DNA of 64,000 bases from Hexactinellida sp. DTS-2022. Lineage: Eukaryota; Porifera; Hexactinellida. The translations under genes were made by a program, and so were the position numbers. The stretch is from NCBI GenBank assembly GCA_028753945.1, contig JAPNXP010000008.1, forward strand, positions 806,001 to 870,000. The letters are read 5' to 3'. Numbering within the stretch: position 1 is the stretch's first letter; every line of letters begins with the position of its first letter. This document shows positions 42,723 to 54,254 of the stretch, piece by piece. Below the pieces are notes generated by a model, which saw only the letters and a program-made list of their open reading frames with translations, did not search any database and was not told the DNA's origin.

Positions 42723-44702
42723 ATGGACAAACGTTCATTTTTATCATCTTCAAAGGAAAATTTGCTGGAATGTCTCCCTGAGTTAGCTGAAGAAAAGATT
42801 AGTGATAGCAATTCGCGTATAGAATTAGAATCAATTTATTATTCTCAAGTTCGAGAATTACCCTTAACTTCCACAAAATCGGGCAATGAGAATAAACTAG
42901 GTGTAAAATATGGAAATTCTGGTGATAACAAACGCAAAAAAAATAGATTCAAAAAAATTCCTTTAATGGACTCACCTGCTTATGAATCATCCTCTCCTAT
43001 TCTTCCATCTAGGCTCAGCACTAGTAGTCTCCAATATAGCATGAGTCATGACGATTTACTTAAGTCAATTGATAGCTCAGTAAAGAATGTTACTCCAAAT
43101 TTGCATTACTTAAGTAACACTCCTATCCAAACTTTACCAAGAAGTTTTGGTAGACAAGCTGGAACAAATCGTTCTAAACATAGTTTTCAAAGTGATACCT
43201 CTAATGATGATCAAGTTCCTCCTATTCCCCCAAAGGCTCCCACCTTAAGGTCATATTCAAGTCTACCGCACAAATATAGGAGATTTTCTTGTATAGTTAA
43301 CAATGACTCAACAAATTCATTGGGGGACTTTGATCAATCTAATTCAAATTTGGCGATAAATTCATTATCTCAGCTCCTTTTGGATGTTACATTGCCCGTT
43401 GTAGTTAAAATAGTTAGAGGGTACTGTGTCGATGAAGAATATTATGATATAGAAACAAAGAGGGCACTTACTGAAGGTGACCAACTCCTGGTTTCGAATC
43501 TTTGTTTCAAAGATTGTGCAAAAATATACTTATCTGAAGATGCTAAAACAATTACAATTCCAGATGATTCTGAATGCCAATACGAATTAATGTCAACAAT
43601 ATCAAATTTTGATAATGTAAGTAGTATATCTGTCGATGACTTAATCAAGATTAAATGCTCTTCAGGTCGACTTCGTGTATTGAATAATTTTAACCACCAC
43701 ATAATAGGGGAGATACCTTCCAACTCGATTGTTTCCATTGTTGGATATGATAATAACTTGAAATCAATTGTGATCCAAAATCAGCAAAACATTGAGTTTC
43801 TTATTTCTAGCCAATGTATAGGTAAGTTCAGTACACGTCTTTCGAAGATCCCTTCAAAATTTCAGAACCATTTAGACATGTGTAAGCTTCCACAGAGGGT
43901 AATTATTAGAGGTGATTATTATACCGGTTTTATGAAGCAATATATAAATGGTAAGGTTGGGTTTGTTGAGCATTATGGAAAAGAAGACTTTCTATTTTGT
44001 AAAGAAATTGTGAATATTGAAGGTACCTTAAGACCTGGAAATAGTTGGATCCTACCAATTGATGACGAAATATGGGTAGAGAAAATGCAAGAAATTAAAG
44101 TAATTGAGCATGGTTATGATGTATTAATTCCAGATGGAATTTATGATAAAGTAGATCATGGTATAGTTAACAAGGATCCAAAGCAGAGATTTTATGATAA
44201 GGAAATAAGTGATTTAAAAATCCTTAAGAAAAGGTTGGAATTTAAAGTCTCACAAATCCAAAAGGAGCTTAGGAATACAAAAGAAAATGCTGAAAATACT
44301 ATCAGCAAGCTAACGGAACAGAATAATCATTTAAAGGAGAAAATACACGGGGTGAAGCAGAACTATTGTCAAGGAGACCAAACTTTTAATTCAACCGGAA
44401 ACAGTATAGAAAGATATCCTTCAATGCCTCAATTACTGAAAGAGCATAAACAAGTAATTACACTTGAAGATGTTGTGAATATGAATACCACTGAAATTAT
44501 TAACTTACTACACCAGCTAAACCTTTCTCCTTATACCGAAACGTTCGAGAAGGAACGAATTAATGGGGATTTCTTTTTATTATTGGAGGAACCTGACCTT
44601 ATTGATCTCAGTGTATGTAAACGGTTAGATCGTAAGAAGATTCTCCGAGTGATTGAACTGTTGACTACAGGTGAGAATATTTCTAACTATCTCAACATTT
44701 AA
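42723..44702 (+). CDS. GAREM-like adaptor: CABIT domain, coiled coil, SAM domain
   Basis: 659 residues, one exon. Residues 1-210 are Ser/Asn-rich, probably disordered. They contain a basic patch (KRKKNRFKK, 70-78) and a PPIPPKAP motif (166-173) of the SH3-binding type. Residues ~215-470 fit a CABIT domain: LPVVVKIVRGYC at the start, a RLRVLNNF repeat-like core, and a second half with LPQRVIIRGDYY and GFVEHYGKEDF. CABIT domains are known from THEMIS and GAREM, GRB2-binding adaptors in receptor tyrosine-kinase signalling. Residues ~492-545 are a Lys/Glu-rich coiled coil. Residues ~580-650 are a SAM domain (NLLHQLNLSPYTETFEKERI, LLEEPDLIDL). GAREM proteins combine CABIT and SAM; here a long N-terminal region and a coiled coil are added. 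The role in MAP-kinase signalling is inferred from the family. Confidence 0.82.
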   Translation: MDKRSFLSSSKENLLECLPELAEEKISDSNSRIELESIYYSQVRELPLTSTKSGNENKLGVKYGNSGDNKRKKNRFKKIPLMDSPAYESSSPILPSRLSTSSLQYSMSHDDLLKSIDSSVKNVTPNLHYLSNTPIQTLPRSFGRQAGTNRSKHSFQSDTSNDDQVPPIPPKAPTLRSYSSLPHKYRRFSCIVNNDSTNSLGDFDQSNSNLAINSLSQLLLDVTLPVVVKIVRGYCVDEEYYDIETKRALTEGDQLLVSNLCFKDCAKIYLSEDAKTITIPDDSECQYELMSTISNFDNVSSISVDDLIKIKCSSGRLRVLNNFNHHIIGEIPSNSIVSIVGYDNNLKSIVIQNQQNIEFLISSQCIGKFSTRLSKIPSKFQNHLDMCKLPQRVIIRGDYYTGFMKQYINGKVGFVEHYGKEDFLFCKEIVNIEGTLRPGNSWILPIDDEIWVEKMQEIKVIEHGYDVLIPDGIYDKVDHGIVNKDPKQRFYDKEISDLKILKKRLEFKVSQIQKELRNTKENAENTISKLTEQNNHLKEKIHGVKQNYCQGDQTFNSTGNSIERYPSMPQLLKEHKQVITLEDVVNMNTTEIINLLHQLNLSPYTETFEKERINGDFFLLLEEPDLIDLSVCKRLDRKKILRVIELLTTGENISNYLNI

Positions 44703-44756
44703 GTTTGTTTCTGTCATATTCCATTTCTTTTATAGATAATAAGTTATGATATTCTT

Positions 44757-44762
44757 AATAAA
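44757..44762 (+). terminator. Candidate poly(A) signal AATAAA
   Basis: AATAAA lies 55 bp past the stop of the CABIT-SAM gene. The region is AT-rich, so the match is suggestive only. Confidence 0.5.
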
Positions 44763-45033
44763 TGTTATGTATTTAATTATGCTAATTTTTTTAATTAAAG
44801 GACCATATCTATACTTTTTGTGCAGACAAATAATTAGCAATTACAGTTGTACTCTCAGAAAAGCCAATATTTACACTTATTAATTAATCTATATCTTAAA
44901 ATAAATGCTTTTTTTCATAGTTAATGCAGTGGATAGACAAAAATATTATTCATAGTGACGCAATAATCAATTATAAATTATATGAACAAAATACAGAAAA
45001 TTCAATAATTTAGAGAGGAAGAAATATTTTAAA
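44763..45033. other. Intergenic AT-rich stretch
   Basis: Nothing recognised before the first hairpin repeat. Confidence 0.5.
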
Positions 45034-45152
45034 AATCCAAAATTGCAGCCTGTGCCGACGCATGTTCCTTTGGTGGCACTATATTTTGGTAGTCGTTTAT
45101 TGATAGTGCCTCCAAAGGAACATGCTGTCGGCACAGCTGCAATTTTGGATTA
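45034..45152 (+). repeat. Hairpin repeat, complete copy
   Basis: About 119 nt. Left arm AATCCAAAATTGCAGCCTGT through GGTGGCACTAT, a short loop, then the near-complement ending TGCAATTTTGGATT. Arms are ~48 nt and differ by one bulge and one mismatch plus small changes. Confidence 0.85.
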
Positions 45153-46069
45153 TTTTTTTCGCCATGTCATCACTATGAAGGTGTTAAATTATTTCAGCAA
45201 GGTGTTACAAAAGGCAACGAACCTTAGTGAGTTGGAAGTTTCGTTTTAGCTCACTTCATTTCAAAGATATTCAAGTTTCAGTTGAATATAATAAGTGATG
45301 AGTCAGCATTTTTTATGTGCGTGTTGGGTGATCACCCAACACCAACCAACCCATTCGAAATATAGAATTCACAAAATTATAAAAATACATTTTTTTGACG
45401 ATGTCATCATCACCTCAAGGTGTCAAGACCCATTTGTACAGGTGTTATGTGGCATAAAGATCAATTGATAAATTTGAAATTTGTTTCTATCTTCTATAAT
45501 CTCTGAGATTAATGATTTTTATTTAATTAGTATGTACATGATTATAAATATTATTTATAATATAACACCAATTTCAATGTCAACTTACAATTATTAAGTT
45601 AAATTATTTAGTCATAAATAATTAATTAATTAATTAATTTATGGGTCTCTAGGTCGTAAACATAACTCAGCCCTGCTAGCCCGTAATTAATTAATATTAG
45701 CTGTAATGAGAACGGTGATTGGATTTTCATAATTTAATAGTAATAATAAACACAAACAGTACAATTTATAATATTAATAACAGTAAATACTACACAATTA
45801 TTTGCTTTCTTTACTCTCTCCTCTTTCTCTCTCTGGCTCTAGCAGTGACACACGACTTAACTACATAATAGAAATAAGAATAAACAGAGTAATACAAATC
45901 ATGGTAAATACAAATAAGTAGACACATAATTAAGAGAATTTCTTTAATTTCCGCTTTTCTATACTTTTTGAAAGGAACCAACGAGTTATAATTATTAACT
46001 TTGTTTGCAAGAAAGCAATTCGCTGCGGTAGACTAGCTTCGATAAGATGTTCCAACTAAACACACTAAT
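45153..46069. repeat. Flank of the hairpin repeat plus AT-rich sequence
   Basis: Up to about 45600 this matches the sequence following other hairpin copies (AAGGTGTTAAATTATTTCAG, GTTGGGTGATCACCC). Beyond that it is AT-rich with no gene seen. Confidence 0.55.
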
Positions 46070-47884
46070 ACAAGTAGACTTCCAAATACATCAACGAAAG
46101 TTCAACTAGTATTTTTCTAGAAGGTCCACTTACAAGTTTCGCCAACAGCTCTTTATTGTTTTCGATGGCACTAAAGGTCTTCCATAAAACAAGAATGGAT
46201 TTCAAAACTGGCTCAGATGGATATTTAAGTCCGCCACGGTCCGTTAGCTGCAGAAGTTTATACTGAGAGTCCTAGTTTAAATAAAGGAGAAATTATTTAA
46301 CAAGTGTTAGCATATGTAGACAGACATGACACAGTTTTGTTCGTTCAGGTACTGATGGACAGTATAGCCTGCAATAAAGGCTAATGATTGAAGCAACTGT
46401 GAACCACAATCAATTGTTGATAGGTCATGAATCTCATCAAGAAATGGCTCCAAATTGAATTCACCATCAGTAGTGGAATACGGACAAGAAAATGACTTAA
46501 CAAATGACTGAATAGATTGAAAGGAAGTGTCTTGTTGGTCAGTAAATATGTTTAATATGCTAGAAAGTTCAAGTGGATGCTCGGTTCAAGGATTTGAAGA
46601 TAGATGTGATCATTAGAACCCGACATCATACGGCATAGACCGAAATGGTGTTCCAAGGGATCCGTCTGTAGAAAGGAGGATAACACATATTTAAAGCCAC
46701 ATGTTTGAGTCAAATGGTTGGTAATTTGTGGTAGGGCAATACAAGCATGTCTAAAACTGGTGTATGTTTGTTTACTCAGTTTGCCAATTTTTTCTGGTAA
46801 AGTTTGCCAAGCATCTAACCAAAACTACACGAGTCAAATATAGAAATCGCTCGTCATTAAAAGTCAAAGGTCTAGAGAAATTATCGTTTCAACGTATTCC
46901 TTTAAATGGTGTGTTAACGTTGAATAATTTCCAAACAGTAAGAAGGGTATCAACAAACTCCGGAGTATTCTTTCTATATTCTGGATAGTTAGCGCAGATA
47001 TTGTTAATTCGTTAACGACTTTCAAAACCAGTTTGACATTTTGACGCTCATTGCTAGACGGAAAACATGACTCCATAGTCAAATGAGGAGCTAACTTGGC
47101 TAAACTTGTTCTTTCTGAATTATATAATTGACGTACATCTTCAAAGGATGCACAACCGAACTTAAGGGGATAATCACAATAACTATAGAGTTGTATTTTA
47201 AAGCAAGTTCTTGCAAAACGGATTCAATTTCTCGGATCTCACTAATTGCAGCAATGGGAACGGATATACTCTGTCCATTAAAATAGGCTGAGGTGGATAG
47301 ATAAAGATTGATTTCAAGGTACAAATCTACTGGTAATTTTTTTTCAGCCATTTTAGAGAGAACAAACGATATGTTACTCTCATTACTGAACCACACCAAC
47401 AAACTATTAGGTAAATAAATCAAGGTTTTAACTTATCTTTCAAGTCCTGTAGAGTTGACCACAAACTTCCCTTCTCTTTCTCTGGACTCTCGGATCTCAA
47501 GCAGAGTTGTAGTATTTGGTTCATCAAGGCTTCATCTTTTGCATCGTATGACAAGCGATTCCGTTTGTTAGGTTTGGATGAGTAATATGCCGGGCAGCAG
47601 GGCAGTAAACTTGGTACAGCGACTTCCTTCAGCTTTGGCTTCGCCCGCGGTACTTCAGTAAAAGTACCATCTTCTGGGACTTTGAAAGTCTAGTCTTTGT
47701 CATCTTTCTGAAAATGGTTAATACATACATAGACCACCTTCAGGTCACTGATATTCTCGCGACGAAGAGCGCATGTCCAGGCATGATTCAGGGTTGGTGG
47801 ATTTTGAGGCATCTTGAACACAGGAACATGGTCATCTGGGTTGTAATTGCTCTTGCAACCGGGAACAGAACACGAGTTAGGCAT
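46070..47884 (-). pseudogene. P-element-like THAP transposase relic
   Basis: The N terminus (47884-47690) is a THAP zinc finger: SCSVPGC gives the two Cys, VVYVCINHF the Cys and His, with the proline and tryptophan in NHAWTC. THAP fingers bind DNA in P-element transposase and THAP9. A TAG at about 47687 ends the frame, but the same frame continues DGTFTEVPRAKPKLKEVAVP, the usual segment after the THAP domain, to about 47430. Downstream fragments match P-element transposase order: 47423-47100, 47082-46864 (LTMESCFPSSNERQNVKLVL), DPLEHHFGLCRMMSGSNDH near 46620, and QLTDRGGLKYPSEPVLK near 46230. Some gaps may be introns: an AG acceptor precedes YKLLQLTDRGG. The TAG and frame changes argue for a relic. 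Confidence 0.7.
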
Positions 47885-48631
47885 GAATAGAAGCTAATAT
47901 GAATAAAATACCAGAGCGAAATTAAAAGGAGGAGAGTGTATGTCAATAGAAGAGTTTGGAATAAAATCTGATCAATAGTTGTATATATTTCAATGATATT
48001 TCTAATTAATGTGGTTGATTATGATTATTATTTTTGAAAATAAATATTGTGGTTGGATAAATATTACCATCTTCTCCTTCATCATTGCTCCTTCTTTTAT
48101 AGGTTACTGTCAGGCCATATATAGAGTAGGCTATGCGTCAGTATATTAACAGTGCAATAATATTCTCGCAGAAGTAAATATAATCACATAATCTGTCGTT
48201 ATGAAATATATAAACTTAGTTTTCAATTGGAAAATAGAAGCCACTCGATTTCACATTTGAATCCATATAATAATAACGAGTTGAAACAATAGAATTAGAA
48301 TTAACACTTTCAATTGAACTGAAGTGTTAGTAAACAAAGGAAACTTGCAACTCAATTGTGGCACAAACGAAACCCAATTTAAAAATTCGTGCACTGAGAA
48401 AAGGTGTATAATTAAATTCTCTATCGAATGCATATAAATTAAATATTCGCGCACTATTTATTGTTCTTTTCAAATATTAAACAGGTGCAAAAATGTGTCC
48501 AAAAAAATTAATCAAAAATCGTGACCCCAGATGCACATCTGTAACCCATGAGACACATATCCTGAAATTTTGGGTTCTTAGTTAATTAAACTCTGTTCAG
48601 TGGATTATCTACGGAAGAATAATAATAATAA
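47885..48631. other. Repeat-family sequence upstream of the THAP relic
   Basis: From about 48180 the sequence matches other copies of the hairpin-repeat flank (TTGCAACTCAATTGTGGCACA, ACACATATCCTGAAA). No gene seen. Confidence 0.6.
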
Positions 48632-48697
48632 AATCCAAAATTGCAGCCTGTGCCGACGCATGTTCCTTTGGTGGCACTATATTTTGTTGGTTGTTTT
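48632..48697 (+). repeat. Hairpin repeat, left arm and loop only
   Basis: The right arm is deleted; the sequence passes straight to the downstream flank (TTTTTTTCGCCAAGTCATGA). Confidence 0.75.
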
Positions 48698-48895
48698 TTT
48701 CGCCAAGTCATGAACGCCCAAGGTGTGAAGAACCATTTGTTAATTGGTCCGAGTCACAAGGAACGGTAGATAAATTTGAAGTTTGTTTCTATCATAAACC
48801 ATCTAGAGTTTAATGCCATTCATTCATTATGTATTGATAATAAATTATATTATTAGTTATTTATTTTAGCAGGGAACGCTGCATTAGGTCGAATT

Positions 48896-49166
48896 CTGAT
48901 GTTGTCGATAGATCGAAAGAAGCATGTTGTCGATAGATCGAATTTACTTTAGCTATGTTGCCGATAGATCGAATTTACTTTAGCTATGTTGTCGATAGAT
49001 CGAATTTATTTTAGCTATGTTGTCGATATCGAATTTACTTTAGATATGTTGTCGATAGATCGAATTTACTTTAGCTATGTTGTCAATAGATCGAATTTAC
49101 TTTAGCTATGTTGTCGATAGATCGAATTTATTTTAGCTATGTTGTCGATAGTCGATAGGTGGAATT
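48896..49166. repeat. Left tandem array, ~31-bp unit
   Basis: About eight units of TGTTGTCGATAGATCGAATT followed by TACTTTAGCTA. Inverted counterpart at 50966-51197. Confidence 0.9.
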
Positions 49167-49280
49167 TAATTTAATGACTGAATAATAAATAAATGGAAAA
49201 AGAATAAGTAAATGAAAAATGAATGAGTAAAGAAAAGCGTCTAAATAAATGAATGAAGTGAATGAAATAGTAAATATCTC

Positions 49281-50698
49281 TCAAATATAAATTTGGAATC
49301 TACTTTCAATTCTACAACGACACAATGGACAGGATTTGTCTAACTCTTCAATCGTATTACTGCAGGTTGTGCAAAAGGTTGCGTGTCTGCATGGCATAAA
49401 TATCCACGTTTCTATGCGTGGTCCCCGGCATACTGTGCAAATTCCTTGATTTACCGTAATTTCATCATCATCACCATTATCATCTTCGTCATCATCTGAA
49501 ATATCCGAAAGCTGTGTCTCAAGTGAAAGTATGATACTAGATCCAATAGTTCTACTGATTGCTGCCAAATATTCTAGAGGTGTAAATATGCCATCTTGTA
49601 GCTTTTGTTAATATTCTTCGCGCTGCTTTGATTTTAGAATATTTTTTTTCTTTGTAGGCCTGGATATAGTTTACCAAGTCTTATTCGGTCTACATCATTA
49701 TCTGTGTCCTCGATTACATTATTCAATGTGGAAAGGAAGTTCCAAATTCTTGGATGAGAGGTCTTTACAATTGACTTCAACTTTGCGTGGTAACTTTCAG
49801 CAGCGTTGTTTGTCGTCGCTTGAGTGTAAAAAACAGAAAGTTCTTAAGGATCTACCTGCGATATCCATCTTTTTTTGAAATAACTAATTAGTATTTCAAG
49901 TTTTGGTCTTTCATGTTCTGAGACATCAGGTTGTAGTAGAAGATTAAATGTAGAATGGATAAGTGAAGCAGGAAGGAAAAGGAATTGACATCAATGATCG
50001 TATATATTGGGACACTCCAGCATTAGATTTAAAACTGTGTTAAGCCTGTCTTTTGAACTTTTTCCCAAATTCTTTGTGTGAAATGAAACCAACACCCTTG
50101 GATTTTTATTTCTGGGTAATTGCTTTTAAAAACTTTGCGTGGTGCTAATTCCCAATCGGATATTGCCATTTCAGGTCGAAAGTGAGTAATTTTAGTACAA
50201 ATACAATCCAAAATAGATGTATAAAGCCTCTGATCTTTTGAGGTCATCAGACAATGGATAGCGGGAAAATACTTTGTACCGACAGTGACAAATATTGTCC
50301 ATATTTGATAAAATTGAAGTGGAAAAGTGGAAAAAGTCCCATCAAATTGGATATGGATAACTTCAGACAATAAATTCACCATTTTCTGAGTTATTATATA
50401 TTGAAACAGTGAATTTATGATGTTGATCGAAACTACAACCTGGTAATACTTGAGATAACTCATCCGCTGTTAGAGGGATCTTAGGCTGCATCCTCCTCCT
50501 AGCGCGATACATGGAAGACTCAACTTCATAAAATGATATTACAGATGCATGTAAACTATTCCTAGTTGTATCGTCAAATATTTCCCTTAAGCTTCCTTGC
50601 TTTCTTTGGGCCATTTTCTTGCACTTGGCTCTCAATTCATTACCTATTGTACAGAGCACTTGAACATATTTGTATGGAATCTGCGCTTTAAAATTCAT
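49281..50698 (-). pseudogene. MULE transposase with C-terminal RING, broken
   Basis: The N-terminal frame (50698-50363) ends VESSMYRARRRMQPKIPL and a little more, a segment shared with the MULE at 5883-7487. A frameshift near 50390 leads to 50463-50029 with IQFDGTF (first Asp), ISDWELAPRKVF (second Asp) and CWFHFTQRIW. Then TTNNAAESYHAKLK (catalytic Glu) appears near 49820 in a frame with stops. The C-terminal frame (49568-49281) follows a TAA near 49606. It carries an acidic stretch and a complete C3HC4 RING: C44, C47, C60, H62, C66, C69, C80, C83. No FLYWCH finger was found upstream. The intact RING in a dead transposase suggests recent decay. Confidence 0.8.
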
Positions 50699-50965
50699 TA
50701 TTATTATTATTATTATTATTAAATATATCCGATTGTTAAAAATATCCGGTGTTAAAAATATCCGGTTTCAACTGTACTAAGAAAATGATGTACTATTAAT
50801 GTATTAGATATTATAGTATTTAACTACATTTGTTTACCTCTCCGCAGGAAACAAAACAGAAGTGTGACTAAAATACTTCACTATTCATAGACATGGTTTA
50901 TGCGTAGTGGCAACATTTATTTTATGGGCTTCCTTTTGGTATACCAAAGGAACCCCATAAAATAA

Positions 50966-51197
50966 ATTCGATCTATCGACAACATAGCTAAAATAAATTC
51001 GATCTATCGACAACATAGCTAAAATAAATTCGATCTATCGACAACATAGCTAAAATAAATTCGATCTATCGACAACATAGCTAAAATAAATTCGATCTAT
51101 CGACAACATAGCTAAAGTAAATTCGATCTATTGACAACATAGCTAAAATAAATTCGATCTATCGACAACATGCTATTTTCGATCTATCGACAACATC
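50966..51197. repeat. Right tandem array, inverse of the left
   Basis: About seven units of AATTCGATCTATCGACAACA with AGCTAAAATA linkers. Confidence 0.9.
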
Positions 51198-51775
51198 AGA
51201 ATTCGAGCTAATGCATGCGCCCCATTTTAGCAATGTTATCCACGGTGAGTGAGTTAAGTCAACAAATTCCTTATATTATATTATTTTATTTAATCCATTG
51301 TATAGTAATACTACAATTAAATAGAAGCCAGCTGGAATTTATTTGTTAAATCAATATATTTATCGCAAGTTGAAACAATAGAGTAAGATTTAACAAGTTA
51401 AATCAATATAATTATTACAAGTTGAAACAATGGAATTAGATTTAACACTTTCAAAAGTTTCAATTGAATTGAAGTGTTAGTAAACAAAGGAAACTTGCAA
51501 CTCAATTGTGGCACAAACGAAACCCAATTTGAAAATTCGTGCACTGTGAAAAGGTGTAGAATTTAATTCTCTATCCAAATATGTAAATTTTATGAAGCTC
51601 ACTATTTAGTGTTTAATGATATGAAGTATAATTAGATTAAATAGGTGTTAAAAAATTTGAACGGAAATCGTAACCCCAGGTGCAAATTAGACGGTCACTC
51701 CGCACCTACATGCCAAGTTTTAGCCCTTAATGTATAAAGGTGAGGGCAGGGCACCGTCTACGGAGAAATAATAAA

Positions 51776-51894
51776 AATCCAAAATTGCAGCCTGTGCCGA
51801 CGCATGTTCCTTTGGTGGCACTATATTTTGTTGGTTGTTAATTTATAGTGCCTCCAAAGGAACATGCTGTCGGCACAGGCTGCAATTTTTGATT
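51776..51894 (+). repeat. Hairpin repeat, complete copy
   Basis: Same arms as 45034-45152; the right arm reads ATAGTGCCTCCAAAGGAACA and onward. Confidence 0.85.
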
Positions 51895-52831
51895 TTTTCG
51901 TCCAGTCATCAACGCCTCAAGGTGTCAAGAACCATTTGTTAATCGGTCCGAGTCACAAGGAACGGTAGATAAATTTGATGTTTGTTTCTATCATAAACCA
52001 CTCTTGAGTTTAATGCCATTCATTCATTATGTATTGATAATAAATTATATCATTAGTTATTTATTTTAGCAATGTTATCCATGGTTGGTTGAGTTGAGTC
52101 AACAAATTCCTTATATTATATTATATTATATTATTTGAAGTTTGTTTCTATCATAAACCATCTTGAGTTTAATGCTATTCATTCATTATGTAAAGATAAT
52201 AAATTATATTATTAGTTATATATTTTAGCAATGTTATCCATGGTGAGTGAGTTAAGTCAACAAATTCCTTATATTATATTATTATATATAATCCATTGTA
52301 TAGTAATACTACAATTAAATAGAAGCCAGCAGGAATTTATAAGTTAAATCAATATAATTATCGCAAGTTGAATCACTAGAGTAGGATTTAACAAGTTAAA
52401 TCAATATAATTATTACAAGTTGAAACAATAGAATTAGATTTAACCCTTTCAATGGAACTGAAGTGTTAGTAAACAAAGGAAACTTGCAACTCAATTGTGG
52501 CACAATCTAAGCCCAATTTGAAAATTCGTGCACTGTGAAAAGGTGTAGAATTTAATTCTCTATCGAATGCATATAAATTTAATTTTGGGGTACTATTTAT
52601 TGTTCCTGTTTCAATATTAAACAGGTGCAAAAATGTGTCCAAAAAATGTAATTAAAAATCGTGATCCCAGGTGCACATCTGTAACCCATGAGACACATAT
52701 CCTGAAAATTTGGGCTCTTAGTTAATAAAATGCTGTTCTGTGGAGAGGATACGGATGGAAAACTAATCAAAGTACTAAGACCAATACTGGGCCACTATAC
52801 TATAGTATAGTCGGCACAGTAATAATAAAAA

Positions 52832-52876
52832 ATCCAAAATTGCAGCCTGTGCCGACGGATGTTCCTTTGGTGGCAC
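52832..52876 (+). repeat. Hairpin repeat, left arm, split by the Gypsy element
   Basis: The left arm ends GGTGGCAC and resumes as GCACTATATTTTG at 58307 after the retrotransposon. Confidence 0.85.
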
Positions 52877-53048
52877 TGTTGAGTACGACGCACGTTCTTA
52901 CTGAGAATAATAGTAATCAGTGTATATAATCGTGTAGAAGTAAATAGAACTAACAACTAAGTGCTGTAAACTATACTAAAATAATAACGGATGAACTAAG
53001 CTAACTAACTAATGTCAACGTCTATGGTTGGACAACAAACTCCTAACA
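52877..53048 (-). repeat. LTR at the 3' end of the Gypsy element
   Basis: 172 bp, TG...CA ends. Differs from the other LTR by A/C in CGTGTAG(A/C)AGT and C/T in CTAA(C/T)TAATG. Confidence 0.95.
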
Positions 53049-53060
53049 TCTCCTCCCCTT

Positions 53061-54254
53061 TCATTTGTGTCGGAAATCTTCTTTTCCTGCAGGTGAAGAA
53101 TTACCCGACCCACCCCATGGGCATGTTGCTCTTTCTCCATAAAACTGCGTTGCCTTTCTTATCCGCCTAGGATAGCGGGGAGATTCAATTTCCCTTTCCT
53201 CTTCTTGTGGTGTGACCGTGCTTCTAGTGCTTTGGTCTGCGCAATCCGAATTTGGAATTTCTCGTTCTTCTCCATCATCAGAGGCAACCTGTTCCTCTTG
53301 TCTCCGTTCGAGGTCTTGTCCAATATCTTTTTCCATGCTGTCGGAAGCGATACGTTCTGTCCCTTCCTGGACAGTGTACTTTTGTAGAGGAAGGATTACT
53401 TTACTTCTCTCATATGGTTTGCACCTATTCAAGTGAACCCATTTATCCTTCTCGGGAAGGCTAATCTTAACATCTTCACCGTCTCTCCTTATTACTGTAT
53501 ATGGACCTTCAAATTTAGGGCCCAAACTACCTCTTAGTTCTTTCTTCAGAAGCACACTATCTCCTGCTCTAACTCCCATGTCTTTCTTCCCTTTATCGTA
53601 ATAAACTTTCGAAGCTTTTGTACTCTTGCTTCGATTAATCCGTGCAGTTCCTATAAGCTCTTCCAGTCTAATGGAGAGTTCCTGAAAATATTCATCCTTT
53701 GTTGTCTCCTTTCTTGATACATTAGGTGAAGGGATATCCGTGGGTACTCGCGGGCTTCGGCCAAAGGTGAGCATATTTGGCGCAATATTAGTGGAAGCAT
53801 TCGTAACACTATTCAGGAGAAAACTCACCTCTGGAAGGATACTCGGCCATGCTCCATGGTCCATCTTCCGTTCAAGGAGAAGGCAACGGATAGTCTGCTT
53901 AACAGTTCCAATACCACGTTCTGCCATACCATCAGCCTGGGGGTCATAAGCAGTCGTGTGGCGTTTCTCGATGCCCAGGGCATTGCACATTGTGCGTACT
54001 CCACGGCCGTCAACATTAGGTCCTTGGTCTGTAAGCAATACTTCGGGTACGCCATGCCCCTTGTAAATCCAAGACCGTTTAAACTCGCGAACTATCGTTT
54101 CAGATGTCTGATCGCGGAGTGGTGCTAATTCAATGTAATTAGAGAACAAATCAACCATCAGCATAAAATAACGATATTCTCCATCTCCCCACGGGAGAGT
54201 AGCCACATCCATGGCAACTGCTTCTCCAGGCATCCAGTTTTCGTCTTTAAACAA
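53061..54254 (-). CDS. Integrase part of the Gypsy polyprotein
   Basis: 397 codons, directly continuous in frame with the gag-pol frame beyond a single TAA (54255-54257). The catalytic core has D16 (VAMDVATL), D76 (LLTDQGPN) and E112 (GMAERGIGT), a D,D-35-E arrangement. A GPY/F segment (KFEGPYTVIRR) follows near residues 250-260. The tail is rich in Glu/Asp/Arg, ending shortly before the LTR. The first codon after the TAA is TTG, not ATG, so this is not an independent gene. It would be made by readthrough, or the TAA is a disabling mutation. Integrase joins the cDNA copy to host DNA. Confidence 0.85.
   Translation of the reverse strand: MFKDENWMPGEAVAMDVATLPWGDGEYRYFMLMVDLFSNYIELAPLRDQTSETIVREFKRSWIYKGHGVPEVLLTDQGPNVDGRGVRTMCNALGIEKRHTTAYDPQADGMAERGIGTVKQTIRCLLLERKMDHGAWPSILPEVSFLLNSVTNASTNIAPNMLTFGRSPRVPTDIPSPNVSRKETTKDEYFQELSIRLEELIGTARINRSKSTKASKVYYDKGKKDMGVRAGDSVLLKKELRGSLGPKFEGPYTVIRRDGEDVKISLPEKDKWVHLNRCKPYERSKVILPLQKYTVQEGTERIASDSMEKDIGQDLERRQEEQVASDDGEEREIPNSDCADQSTRSTVTPQEEEREIESPRYPRRIRKATQFYGERATCPWGGSGNSSPAGKEDFRHK

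Larger units (their letters stand above)
48872..51223 (-). mobile_element. 2352-bp MULE with tandem-array TIRs, TSD attttagca
   Basis: Perfect 9-bp duplication at 48863-48871 and 51224-51232. Ends GGGAACGCTGCATTAG and GGGGCGCATGCATTAG (inverted) then share CGAATTCTGATGTTGTCGAT. The empty site is visible in the repeat copy near 52060-52080 (TTATTTATTTTAGCAATG). It holds a dead MULE transposase with a RING C terminus. Confidence 0.92.
51233..52876. repeat. Hairpin-repeat block, left of the Gypsy element
   Basis: Two or more diverged repeat units lie in tandem; TTATTTTAGCAATGTTATCCA occurs at about 51229, 52064 and 52224. A complete hairpin is at 51776-51894 and a left arm at 52832-52876. A palindromic ACTATACTATAGTATAGT module is at 52781-52826. 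No gene. Confidence 0.75.
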
